The notes under the pieces are model-generated. The model searched no databases and was not told the DNA's origin. It worked only from the letters and a program-made list of their open reading frames with translations. Shown here in pieces: positions 26,054 through 34,369 of a stretch of DNA of 34,633 bases. The stretch comes from Thermohalobacteraceae bacterium. Its GTDB lineage: Bacteria; Bacillota; Clostridia; Tissierellales; VENL01. Numbering within the stretch: the stretch's first letter is position 1; each line of letters starts with the position of its first letter. The position numbers and the translations under genes were made by a program. The stretch is from NCBI GenBank assembly GCA_030625765.1, contig DAOUQG010000004.1, positions 1 to 34,633 on the forward strand, given 5' to 3'.

Positions 26054-27655
26054 ATGGAAATAGCAATTGGTGTATTAGGTGGACTGGGGCTTTTTCTTTA
26101 TGGCATGAATATAATGGGAGCTGGCTTGCAGAAGGTTGCTGGTGAACGTTTAAAAAGATTGATTGAGATATTAACCAACAATAGAATCATGGGAGTTTTT
26201 GTTGGGGCAGTTGTAACTATGATAATTCAGAGCAGTAGTGCGACGACAGTAATGGTTATTGGATTTGTTAATGCTGGACTTATGCAGTTAACACAAGCTA
26301 TTGGAGTTATTATGGGAGCTAATATTGGTACAACCGTTACTGCTCAGCTAGTTGCTTTTAAACTGACTGATATTGCACCTCTTTTTATTGCATTTGGTGT
26401 TGCTTTATGGTTGTTTTCTTCAAAGAAAAAACATAAGGAAGTAGCAGAGGTTATCATAGGCTTTGGAATCTTGTTTATTGGTATGGATATTATGAAAGAA
26501 GCTTTAAAGCCTTTGAGAGGGTCACAAGCATTTGTTGATATGCTAGTAAATCTCAATAATCCAGCATTAGGAATATTAGTTGGATTTGCAATAACAGTAA
26601 TTGTTCAAAGTAGTAGTGCTTCTATAGGATTATTACTAGCTTTAGCAAGTCAAGGACTTATTACTATTGATATGGCTATTCCAATATTATTTGGAGACAA
26701 TATTGGTACTTGTACAACTGCACTTCTTTCAAGTATAGGAGCTAATAAAACTGCTAAGAGAGCAGCTATTATGCACTTGTTGTTTAATGTTTTAGGAACA
26801 TTAATTTTTATGCTATTACTTCAAACACCTATAAAATGGTTAGTAGAAAAAATAACTCCAAATGATATTGAAAGACAAATTGCAAATGCACATACATTCT
26901 TTAATATTGCAAATGTTATCATCTTGCTTCCATTTGCAGGGCTTATTGTTGTAGCAGCTAAGAAAATTATTCCTGGAGAAGTTGAACAAGTTGGAGGACT
27001 TAAATATATTGATCCAAGAATTATCGGAACTCCATCAATAGCAGTAGGTCAAGCATCTAAGGAAGTACTTAGAATGGGTAAAATGGTTCAGAATAACTTA
27101 AAAACTTCTATAGAAGCTTTTGTAAACAATGATGAAAAGTTAACTAAAAAAGTATTTAAGGAAGAGAAAAATATTAACAATATGGAAAAAGAAATTACTA
27201 AGTATTTAGTAGAGCTTACAAGAGCTTCTCTAAGTAATGAAGAGAGTATTAAAGTTACTACTTTATTCAATACGATAAATGACCTCGAAAGAGTTGGGGA
27301 TCATGCAGATAATTTAGCTGAGCTTGCTCAGTATAGAATAGATAATAAGCTAAGCTTTTCAGATAATGCTATAGAGGAATTGAAGGTTATGTTTGGAAAA
27401 GTAGAAGAGTCATTTAAAGAATCTCTTTGGGCATTTAAAACAGCGAATGCAGCTACAGCTAAAAGAGTTGTTGCATATGAAAAGGAAATAGATGTATTAG
27501 AAAAGAGATATAGAGCAAATCATATTCAAAGATTGAATGAACATAAATGCTATCCTGGATCAGGTGTTGTATTTTTAGATGTGATAAGCAATCTTGAAAG
27601 AGTTGCTGATCATGCATCTAATATTGCGTTGTCAATTTTAGATGCTTTAGAATAA
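26054..27655 (+). CDS. Na+/phosphate symporter with C-terminal PhoU-like domain
   Basis: A 533-residue NptA/PNaS-family transporter that imports phosphate with sodium. Two inverted-repeat halves carry the twin signatures QSSSATTVMVIGFVNAGLM (about residue 60) and QSSSASIGLLLALASQGL (about 184), with about eight membrane spans. From about 340 a cytoplasmic PhoU-like helical domain follows, with two LERVGDHADN/LERVADHASN motifs. The ATG at 26054 sits 7 bases after AAGGAGG; an earlier in-frame ATG at 25967 lies in the putative regulatory repeats. A terminator follows the stop codon at once. Confidence 0.94.
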   Translation: MEIAIGVLGGLGLFLYGMNIMGAGLQKVAGERLKRLIEILTNNRIMGVFVGAVVTMIIQSSSATTVMVIGFVNAGLMQLTQAIGVIMGANIGTTVTAQLVAFKLTDIAPLFIAFGVALWLFSSKKKHKEVAEVIIGFGILFIGMDIMKEALKPLRGSQAFVDMLVNLNNPALGILVGFAITVIVQSSSASIGLLLALASQGLITIDMAIPILFGDNIGTCTTALLSSIGANKTAKRAAIMHLLFNVLGTLIFMLLLQTPIKWLVEKITPNDIERQIANAHTFFNIANVIILLPFAGLIVVAAKKIIPGEVEQVGGLKYIDPRIIGTPSIAVGQASKEVLRMGKMVQNNLKTSIEAFVNNDEKLTKKVFKEEKNINNMEKEITKYLVELTRASLSNEESIKVTTLFNTINDLERVGDHADNLAELAQYRIDNKLSFSDNAIEELKVMFGKVEESFKESLWAFKTANAATAKRVVAYEKEIDVLEKRYRANHIQRLNEHKCYPGSGVVFLDVISNLERVADHASNIALSILDALE

Positions 27656-27658
27656 TAT

Positions 27659-27689
27659 AAAAAAGCTCATCATAATGATGAGCTTTTTT
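27659..27689 (+). terminator. Rho-independent terminator after the phosphate symporter gene
   Basis: AAAAAAGCTCATCA (27659-27672) pairs with TGATGAGCTTTTTT (27676-27689) around TAA. The T-run is the end of the right arm. It starts 3 bases after the stop codon. Confidence 0.93.
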
Positions 27690-27754
27690 ATATTGAGAAA
27701 AATTTTATATAAATATATAATATACATATAAAGTTAAAATGGGGGTAGATATAA

Positions 27755-28603
27755 TTGGGAAAGGTTAAGATTATTACTGATAGTGTAGCTGACATACCAC
27801 CGAGTCTAGTAAAGGAATGGGACATCGAAGTTGTTCCACTTACTATTAACTTTACAGATGGAAGCTATAAGGATGGAGTAGATTTAACATTTGATGAGTT
27901 TTATAAGAAGCTTGAAGAAAGTGAAAAGCTTCCTACTACTTCTCAGGTATCTCCAGCTGAATTTTTAGAGGTATATAAAAAATATGAAAATGAATATGAG
28001 CATATGATTGTGTTTACTATTTCATCTGAGATGAGTGGAACATATCAGTCGGCAAACACTGCTAAAGAAGTTGGTGAAATGGAAGATAAGGTGACAGTAA
28101 TTGATTCAAGACAGATCACATTATGTCAAGGACTGATGGTGTTAGAGGCTGCAAAAATGGCAAAAAGAGGTCGGGAAAAAGATGCAATAATAGATAGAGT
28201 TAGTGAAATGATAGAAAAGATTAGATGTATTTTTGTTGTAGATACTTTGGAGAACTTAAGAAAAGGCGGAAGGTTATCAGTTGTTAAGGCATATGTAGGT
28301 CAAAAGCTCAATATAAAACCTGTACTTACTATGAGAGATGGAAAGCTAATTATGACTGGAAAGATTAGAGGTAGGAAAAAGGTTATAAATTGGGTAATTA
28401 AAGAGCTTCAAAAGAGTGAAATGGATTTTTCTAATCAAACTATGGGAATTAATCATACAAATTGTAAAGATTTTGGTATGGAATTATATGAAAGAGTAAA
28501 GGAAACATTTAATCCAAAGGAAATTATCTTTGGAAACGTAGGTGCTACAGTTGGAACTCACGCTGGAGCTGGAGCTATAGCAGTGTATTATGAAGTAAAG
28601 TAA
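27755..28603 (+). CDS. DegV family fatty-acid-binding protein
   Basis: A 282-residue DegV protein (FakB type), which binds a fatty acid and in Firmicutes presents it to the kinase FakA. It begins KIITDSVADIPPSLV, then has LPTTSQVSPAEF and TISSEMSGTYQSA around the fatty-acid site, and ends VGATVGTHAGAGAIAVYY. The start is a TTG at 27755, 9 bases after GGGGG; no ATG is available. It is bounded by the terminator before it and the riboswitch promoter after it, so it is likely a single gene. Confidence 0.93.
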   Translation: MGKVKIITDSVADIPPSLVKEWDIEVVPLTINFTDGSYKDGVDLTFDEFYKKLEESEKLPTTSQVSPAEFLEVYKKYENEYEHMIVFTISSEMSGTYQSANTAKEVGEMEDKVTVIDSRQITLCQGLMVLEAAKMAKRGREKDAIIDRVSEMIEKIRCIFVVDTLENLRKGGRLSVVKAYVGQKLNIKPVLTMRDGKLIMTGKIRGRKKVINWVIKELQKSEMDFSNQTMGINHTNCKDFGMELYERVKETFNPKEIIFGNVGATVGTHAGAGAIAVYYEVK

Positions 28604-28678
28604 CGATTTTGACAAATTGACGAAATATTGTAAAAATCGCGATTTCAATAAATATTATAAAAAAAAATAAAAATAGTG

Positions 28679-28707
28679 TTGATTATCGAAATTTTATATA
28701 TTATAAT
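28679..28707 (+). promoter_or_regulatory. Promoter of the glycine riboswitch and grd operon
   Basis: TTGATT (28679-28684), exactly 17 bases, then TATAAT (28702-28707). Transcription would start near 28714, about 80 bases before the first aptamer. A 12-base palindrome AAATCGCGATTT lies at 28634-28645, about 70 bases before the start point, and could be a regulator site. Confidence 0.78.
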
Positions 28708-28792
28708 ATAATAGTGTGAAGAAGTTAACAAATTAAAAATAGTGATTATTTTCTTTTTAATAATCTAATAGTTATTTAGCTGAATGATAAAT

Positions 28793-28958
28793 GCGGAAGA
28801 GATCATACATATGACGCCGAAGGAGTAAGTTGTAAAAAATGCCGTTTTACAATGAAACTCTCAGGCAAAAGGACCGTATTTTGACAGCTCTCTGGAAAGC
28901 GTATAGCACCGAAGGAGCAATTCTTGAAAAAGAGGAATCTCTCAGGTTTAGAACAGAG
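28793..28958 (+). ncRNA. Tandem glycine riboswitch (gcvT type)
   Basis: Two glycine aptamers in series. The first has GCCGAAGGAG (28815-28824), AAACTCTCAGGCAAAAGGAC (28855-28874) and GACAGCTCTCTGGAAAG. The second has CACCGAAGGAGCAA (28907-28920), AATCTCTCAGGT (28936-28947) and closing AACAGAG (28952-28958). These are the conserved cores of the gcvT motif. The last segment can instead pair with CTCTGTT of the terminator that follows. Glycine binding should hold it in the aptamer and let transcription pass, so glycine turns on grdX and the glycine reductase genes. The edges are approximate. Confidence 0.95.
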
Positions 28959-29003
28959 TATAAAGGCACATACTATAGTTATGTGTTTTTGCTCTGTTTT
29001 TTT
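28952..29003 (+). terminator. Riboswitch-controlled terminator
   Basis: AACAGAG (28952-28958) pairs with CTCTGTT (28992-28998). An inner hairpin CACATA/TATGTG (28967-28972, 28980-28985) fills the loop, and a T7 run reaches 29003. The left arm belongs to the closing stem of the second aptamer, which gives mutually exclusive folds. Confidence 0.88.
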
Positions 29004-29038
29004 AATGTTTAGATTTGTCTGGATGAGGAGTGGGGTTT

Positions 29039-29416
29039 TTGAAGAAAAAATTAGTAACTAACAATCCTTTAGTAAAAGAAAAATTTGATAATAAATTAAA
29101 AGTTGAGTTTTATGACATTGATTATTTAAAAATCCTTGAAAAGGTTAGAGATATGATACATACGGGAAATAAACTTTTATCACATCCATTATCAGGTAGT
29201 GTTAAGCCTAATGAGACACCTTATAAAACAGTAATTATTAGTGAAAATAAGGGACATCTAGATATTGATTCACTTATGATTATTGAACAAAGTATAAGCA
29301 CAACTACAAGATTTATGAAGGATGAAATGACTCCGGATTGGAATGAAAGAATTAGAGAGGATTTTCAAACTATAGACTTATCTTTAATAGAAAATGTTTT
29401 GAGAAATATGATTTAG
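29039..29416 (+). CDS. grdX: GrdX family protein
   Basis: A 125-residue protein that I recognise as GrdX from the pattern KLVTNNPLV at the start and LSHPLSGSVKPNETPYK in the middle. It is a small protein of unknown function found at the front of glycine reductase clusters. The riboswitch directly before it and trxB after it fit. I place the start at the TTG at 29039, 8 bases after AGGAG; an in-frame GTG at 29030 would overlap the ribosome binding site. It ends 153 bases before trxB, and the gap holds only an AT-rich 9-bp hairpin near 29477-29497, so read-through into trxB is likely. Confidence 0.82.
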   Translation: MKKKLVTNNPLVKEKFDNKLKVEFYDIDYLKILEKVRDMIHTGNKLLSHPLSGSVKPNETPYKTVIISENKGHLDIDSLMIIEQSISTTTRFMKDEMTPDWNERIREDFQTIDLSLIENVLRNMI

Positions 29417-29569
29417 AATACTTATAATAATCTTATTTTCTAAGGTTCAAAATTTAGTATGGCTTTAATTTTAAAATTGAAATTTTTTCAATTTAATTAA
29501 AATATTTATATTTTAAATCATCAATATATATTCATAATTATGATAATAATAATAAACAGGGGTGATATA

Positions 29570-30514
29570 ATGTCAAACATTTATGATGTTGTAATAATTG
29601 GATCTGGACCTGCAGGATTAGCTGCTGGGTTATATGCATCAAGAGCTAATATGAAAACTTTAATTCTCGAAAAGGAAAGAACAGGTGGACAAATTGTATC
29701 TACTGAAGAAGTTGCAAACTATCCAGGTTCTATTCAAGATGCAACTGGGCCATCGCTTATAGCCAGAATGGTTGAACAAGCAGATGAATTTGGTGCAGAA
29801 AGAAAAATTGATGAAGTAAAAGAAATCAATCTAGAAGGCAAAATCAAAGTAATCAAAGGTGAAAAAGATGAGTATCAGTGTAAATCAGTAATAATCGCTA
29901 CTGGTGCAAAACCAAGATTGCTTGGAGCTCCTGGAGAAAAAGAATTTACTGGTAAAGGTGTATCTTATTGCGCTACTTGTGATGGAGCTTTCTTTGAAGA
30001 TTTACAAGTATTTGTAATTGGTGGAGGAGATTCTGCTGTAGAAGAGGCTATGTTCCTTACTAAATTTGCTAGAAAAGTAACGATAGTTCATAGAAGAGAT
30101 GCTTTAAAAGCTGCGAAGTCAATTCAAGAAAAAGCATTCAAGAATGAAAAAATTGATTTTATTTGGAATTCAGAAGTTAAAGAACTTAAAGGTGATGGAA
30201 TATTAGAATCTATGACATTACTTAACAGAGAAACTGGCGAAGAGACAGTAATTGAAGCTGATGAAGAAGATGGAACTTTTGGTGTGTTTGTTTTTGTTGG
30301 ATTTAGACCTATGACAGATTTATTTGATGGTATTGTTGATATGGAAAGAGGATATATTAAGACTGATGACAATATGAAAACAAACATCGATGGAGTTTTC
30401 GCAGCTGGAGATTGTAGAGTGAAGTCGTTAAGACAGGTAGTAACAGCTACTGCTGATGGTGCAATAGCAGCAGTACAAGCTGAAAAATATGTTGACAATA
30501 ATTTTGGAGAGTAA
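29570..30514 (+). CDS. trxB: Thioredoxin reductase
   Basis: This flavoenzyme passes electrons to thioredoxin, here the first step in feeding glycine reductase. The 314-residue protein has the FAD motif GSGPAGLAAGLYASRA, the redox pair CATC (Cys134, Cys137), the nucleotide motif GGGDSAVEEA with VHRRDALKA, and the C-terminal FAD motif GVFAAGDCR. The classic NADPH motif is HRRxxxR; here the last position is Lys, so the electron donor deserves a check. The ATG at 29570 follows AGGGGTGA. trxA starts 27 bases after its stop. Confidence 0.96.
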   Translation: MSNIYDVVIIGSGPAGLAAGLYASRANMKTLILEKERTGGQIVSTEEVANYPGSIQDATGPSLIARMVEQADEFGAERKIDEVKEINLEGKIKVIKGEKDEYQCKSVIIATGAKPRLLGAPGEKEFTGKGVSYCATCDGAFFEDLQVFVIGGGDSAVEEAMFLTKFARKVTIVHRRDALKAAKSIQEKAFKNEKIDFIWNSEVKELKGDGILESMTLLNRETGEETVIEADEEDGTFGVFVFVGFRPMTDLFDGIVDMERGYIKTDDNMKTNIDGVFAAGDCRVKSLRQVVTATADGAIAAVQAEKYVDNNFGE

Positions 30515-30541
30515 ATATTTTTTAAATAGGAGGGGTAAACT

Positions 30542-30859
30542 ATGTTAGCAGTTGATAAAAGCACATTTGAACAAGAAGTATTAAATGCAGAGGGTTATGT
30601 AGTAGTTGATTTTTGGAGTGAAGGATGCGAACCTTGCAAGGCTCTAATTCCTCATATTGAAGAATTAGCAGGACAATATGGTGAGCAAATTAAGTTCTGC
30701 AAGCTTGATACTACTAAAGCTAGAAGATTAGCTATCAAACAAAAGATACTTGGACTTCCAGTAATAGCTATCTATAAAGATGGAGAGAAAATTGATGAAA
30801 GAGTTAAAGAAGAAGCAACAAAGGCTAAAGTTGAGGAAATGATAAAGAAATATATCTAA
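30542..30859 (+). CDS. trxA: Thioredoxin with atypical GCEPC active site
   Basis: A 105-residue thioredoxin that should reduce selenoprotein A after each turnover. The active site reads FWSEGCEPCK (Cys29, Cys32) in place of the usual WCGPC. Such altered sites are known from glycine-reductase clusters of amino-acid-fermenting clostridia and go with a dedicated partner reductase. The cis-proline region GLPVIAIYKDGE is normal. Ribosome binding site AGGAGGGG precedes it. It lies between trxB and grdE. Confidence 0.95.
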   Translation: MLAVDKSTFEQEVLNAEGYVVVDFWSEGCEPCKALIPHIEELAGQYGEQIKFCKLDTTKARRLAIKQKILGLPVIAIYKDGEKIDERVKEEATKAKVEEMIKKYI

Positions 30860-31001
30860 CAATTGATTTTTGTGCAAAAAAATAATGAGTTGAATTTATT
30901 AACTTAACTTGCTTTAAACTGTAAATGCATTAAATTATGCAAATACATTTAAATATTAATTTTTATCTGCTTATTTGGAAATACTAAGAGGAGGTGAACC
31001 T

Positions 31002-32285
31002 ATGCGTTTAGAATTAGGAAACATTCTTATTAAGGATGTTCAGTTTGGTGAAAAAACAAAAGTAGACAATGGCATTTTATTTGTAAACAAAGAAGAGATT
31101 ATCAGCTTAGTTAGAGAGGATGATAATTTCATAAGTGTTGAAGTTGAATTGGCAAGACCTGGTGAAAGCATAAGAATTACTCCTGTAAAGGATGTAATTG
31201 AGCCAAGAGTTAAAGTTGAAGGACCTGGAGGGATTTTCCCTGGGTTCATGTCAAAGGTTGATACTGTTGGATCTGGAAGAACTCATGTTTTAAAGGGTGC
31301 AGCTGTTGTTACAACTGGTAAAGTAGTAGGTTTTCAAGAAGGTATTATTGATATGACAGGACCTGGTGCTGACTATACACCTTTCTCACAGCTTAATAAT
31401 GTTGTGTTAGTTTGTGAACCAAAGGATGGATTAAAGCAGCATGATCATGAAAGAGCCTTAAGAATGGCTGGATTAAAGGTTGCTGTATATCTTGGAGAAG
31501 CTGGAAGAAATGTTACTCCAAATGAGGTTAATGTATATGAATCATTACCTTTACTAAAGAGTATAGAAAAATATCCAAATCTTCCAAAGGTAGCATATGT
31601 TCAAATGCTTCAAAGTCAAGGATTATTACATGATACTTATGTATATGGTGTAGATGCTAAGCAAACACTATCTACATTAATTAATCCTACAGATATAATG
31701 GATGGAGCTATTATTAGTGGTAACTGTGTTTCTGCATGTGATAAAAACACAACTTATCATCATCTAAACAACCCAATTGTTCATGATTTATTTGAAAAAC
31801 ATGGCAAGGAAATCAATTTTGTTGGTATGATAATTACAAATGAAAACGTTTATCTTGCCGATAAAGAAAGATCTTCAAACTGGGCTGCAAACTTAGCTGA
31901 GTATATTGGAGTAGATGGAGTAGTTATATCACAAGAAGGATTTGGTAACCCAGATACTGATTTAATTATGAACTGTGTTAAGATTGAGAAAAAAGGTATT
32001 AAGACTGTTATTGTTACAGACGAATATGCTGGAAGAGATGGAGCATCTCAATCATTAGCTGATGCTGATCCATTAGCTGATGCAGTTGTAACTGGTGGTA
32101 ATGCAAATGAAGTAATTGAGTTACCTCCAATGGATAAAATCATTGGATATACTGAACCTGTTAATAGTATTGCAGGTGGATTTGATGGAAGCTTAAGGGA
32201 AAATGGTTCAATAGTAGTTGAACTACAAGCAATAACAGGAGCTACAAATGAACTTGGCTTTAATAAATTATCAGCTAAAGGCTTC
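31002..32285 (+). CDS. grdE: Glycine reductase protein B proprotein GrdE
   Basis: GrdE is made as a proprotein that cleaves itself at an internal cysteine into two subunits of protein B, leaving a carbonyl group that binds glycine as a Schiff base. The protein has 428 residues from the ATG at 31002 (after GAGGAGGTG). The conserved SGNCVSACDKN contains Cys242, the known cleavage residue in characterised GrdE. The reading frame includes the TAA that ends at 32288. It is 107 bases before grdA; the gap holds only a weak AT-rich 7-bp hairpin at 32348-32364. Confidence 0.96.
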
Positions 32286-32395
32286 TAAGTAGCTTAGTGA
32301 ATATTAAGTGCAAACTAAAATTAACAACTTAGATTTAACATAAAACTAATAATCTAAGATTATTTTAATAATTAAATATGAAAGGATGTGTAATG

Positions 32396-32872
32396 ATGGG
32401 ACGTTATGATGGTAAGAAAGTTATCATAATAGGCGATAGAGATGGAATACCAGGTCCAGCTATGGAAGAATGTTTAAAGTCTACAGAAGCTGAAGTAGTT
32501 TTCTCATCAACTGAGTGTTTTGTCTGAACTGCTGCAGGTGCTATGGACTTAGAAAATCAACAAAGGGTAAAGGATTTAACTGAAAAGCACGGTGCTGAAA
32601 ACATAGTTGTTGTTTTAGGTGCTGCTGAAGGAGAAGCTGCTGGCTTAGCAGCGGAAACAGTTACAGCTGGAGACCCTACGTTTGCAGGTCCATTAGCAGG
32701 AGTCCAGTTAGGACTTAGAGTTTATCATGCAGTAGAGCCTCAATTCAAGGATGAAGTTGATGCTGAGGTTTATGAGGAGCAAATAGGTATGATGGAAATG
32801 GTTCTTGATGTAGATGATATAATTCAAGAAATGACTGATATAAGAGGCGAATTCTGTAAATTTAACGATTAA
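32396..32872 (+). CDS. grdA: Glycine reductase selenoprotein A (contains selenocysteine)
   Basis: The small selenoprotein takes the carboxymethyl group from protein B onto its selenium and passes it to protein C. The ATG at 32396 follows AAAGGATGTG. The UGA at 32525-32527 is codon 44, in TECFV[15 protein letters not shown], the exact signature of GrdA, where Cys41 and Sec44 form the redox CxxU. Read through, the protein is 158 residues, the usual length, so the UGA is selenocysteine and not a stop. Gene callers will otherwise report only 32543-32872. No strong hairpin follows the UGA; a small GC-AGGT-GC turn at 32534-32541 is the best candidate for its recoding signal. Confidence 0.97.
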
Positions 32873-32914
32873 TGAAAAATAAATAACTCCAAACCGAGAG
32901 AGGGGGGGAAACTA

Positions 32915-34225
32915 ATGAGTAAATTAAGAGTTGTACACTATATAAACCAATTTTTCGCTGGAATAGGCGGAGAAGAAAAAGCTGACCACAAACCAGAAGT
33001 AAGAGAAGGAGTAGTAGGTCCAGGTATGGAATTCAACAAAAACTTTGGAGACGATGCTGAAATCGTTGCTACTATTATCTGTGGTGACTCTTATTTCAAC
33101 GAAAACCTTGAAGAAGCAAAAGCTGAAGTAATTGAAATGATTAAGAAGTATAACCCTGATATGTTTATAGCAGGACCAGCCTTTAATGCAGGAAGATATG
33201 GTGTTGCATGTGGTACTATCACTGATGCAGTTCAATCCGAATTAGGTATCCCTGTATTAACAGGTATGTATGAGGAAAATCCTGGTGCAGATATGTTTAA
33301 GAAGAGTGTTTATATTATTTCTACTAAAAACAATGCAGCAGGAATGAGAAAAGCTGTAAAAGTAATGGCTCCATTTGCAATTAAGCTTGCAAAAGGCGAG
33401 GAAATAGGTTCTCCTGAAAAAGAAGGCTATTTCTCAAGAGGAATAAGAAAGAATTTCTTTGCTGAAAAGAGAGGTTCTGCAAGAGCTGTTGATATGCTTA
33501 TTAAAAAGCTTAAAGGTGAAGATTTTACTACAGAGTTCCCAATGCCTAATTTTGACAGGGTAGAACCAAACCCTGCAGTTAAAGATATTTCTAAGGCAAA
33601 GGTTGCAGTAGTTACTTCTGGTGGAATCGTTCCAAAGGGTAATCCAGATCATATTGAATCTTCAAGTGCATCAAAATATGGTAAATATGATATTGATGGT
33701 GTAATGGATTTAACTGAAGAAACTTATGAAACAGCTCATGGTGGATATGACCCAGTATATGCGAATGAAGATTCAGATAGAGTTCTTCCAGTTGACGTTT
33801 TAAGAGACCTTGAAAAAGAAGGTAAAATTGGAGAATTACACAGATACTTCTATACAACAACTGGTAATGGTACTGCTGTTGCAAGCTCAAAGGCATATGC
33901 AGCAGAATATGCAAAAGAGTTGGTTGATGATGGAGTAGAAGCAGTTATATTAACATCTACCTGAGGTACTTGTACACGTTGCGGTGCAACGATGGTTAAA
34001 GAAATAGAGCGTGCAGGTATTCCTGTAGTTCATATGTGTACTGTAGTACCTATTTCATTAACAGTAGGTGCAAATAGAATAGTTCCTACTATAGCTATTC
34101 CACACCCACTTGGAAATCCAAGCTTAGATAAAGCTGAAGAAAAAGCTTTAAGAAGAGGATTAGTTGAAAGAGCATTAGAAGCTCTAGAAACTGAAGTAGA
34201 TGACCAAACTGTTTTTGAAAAATAA
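32915..34225 (+). CDS. grdB: Glycine reductase protein B selenoprotein subunit (contains selenocysteine)
   Basis: This substrate-specific selenoprotein activates glycine bound to GrdE. The ATG at 32915 follows GAGAGAGGGGGGG. The in-frame UGA at 33962-33964 is codon 350, in ILTST-Sec-GTCTRCGATMV, the family's UxxC motif and known position. With it read as selenocysteine the protein has 436 residues, ending in EVDDQTVFEK. Without recoding it would be split into 349- and 77-residue pieces that each look incomplete. The N-terminus HYINQFFAGIGGEEKADHKP is typical for glycine-specific GrdB. A SECIS-like hairpin lies just after the UGA. Confidence 0.97.
33977..33991 (+). promoter_or_regulatory. SECIS-like hairpin in grdB
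   Basis: CGTTGC (33977-33982) pairs perfectly with GCAACG (33986-33991) around GGT, starting 12 bases after the UGA. Bacterial SECIS elements sit at about this distance and present a GGU in the tip loop for SelB. The match in place and loop is good; function is inferred. Confidence 0.6.
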
Positions 34226-34264
34226 TTAGTAGACTGATATATGTTTAGATATATCTAAAATATC

Positions 34265-34298
34265 TAAAATGGGTGATGTGTATACATCACCCATTTTA
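34265..34298 (+). terminator. Hairpin between grdB and grdC (attenuator or partial terminator)
   Basis: TAAAATGGGTGATGT (34265-34279) pairs with ACATCACCCATTTTA (34284-34298) around GTAT. The only T-run is inside the stem, and A residues follow. A 16-base palindrome (TTTAGATATATCTAAA, 34244-34259) precedes it. This may reduce read-through into grdC or protect the 3' end of the grdEAB message. Confidence 0.6.
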
Positions 34299-34369
34299 AA
34301 AGTAAAAGAAAAATAGCTAAATTTAACAATTATTTAACATGTTTTTCAATATTTTTGGAGGTGACAAAT

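Noticed and set aside
28604-28639. Terminator for the degV gene
   Set aside because: CGATTTTGACA and TGTAAAAATCG pair with one mismatch, but no T-run follows. It is noted only as an imperfect repeat.
30124-30564. 146-codon minus-strand ORF inside trxB
   Set aside because: It is a shadow of trxB on the opposite strand, with low-complexity serine/threonine composition and no ribosome binding site.
32348-32366. Terminator between grdE and grdA
   Set aside because: The 7-bp AT-rich stem with a triloop and TTTT is too weak, and the genes clearly belong together.
32543-32872. Short version of grdA starting after the UGA
   Set aside because: The UGA is codon 44 of a known selenoprotein family, and the upstream 43 codons match the family and have their own ribosome binding site.
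33992-34225. Separate 77-residue gene after grdB
   Set aside because: It is the C-terminal part of GrdB after the selenocysteine UGA at 33962.
34323-34339. TTAACA-N5-TTAACA before grdC as a Pho box
   Set aside because: There are only two boxes, there is no phosphate link, and similar pairs occur by chance in this AT-rich sequence.
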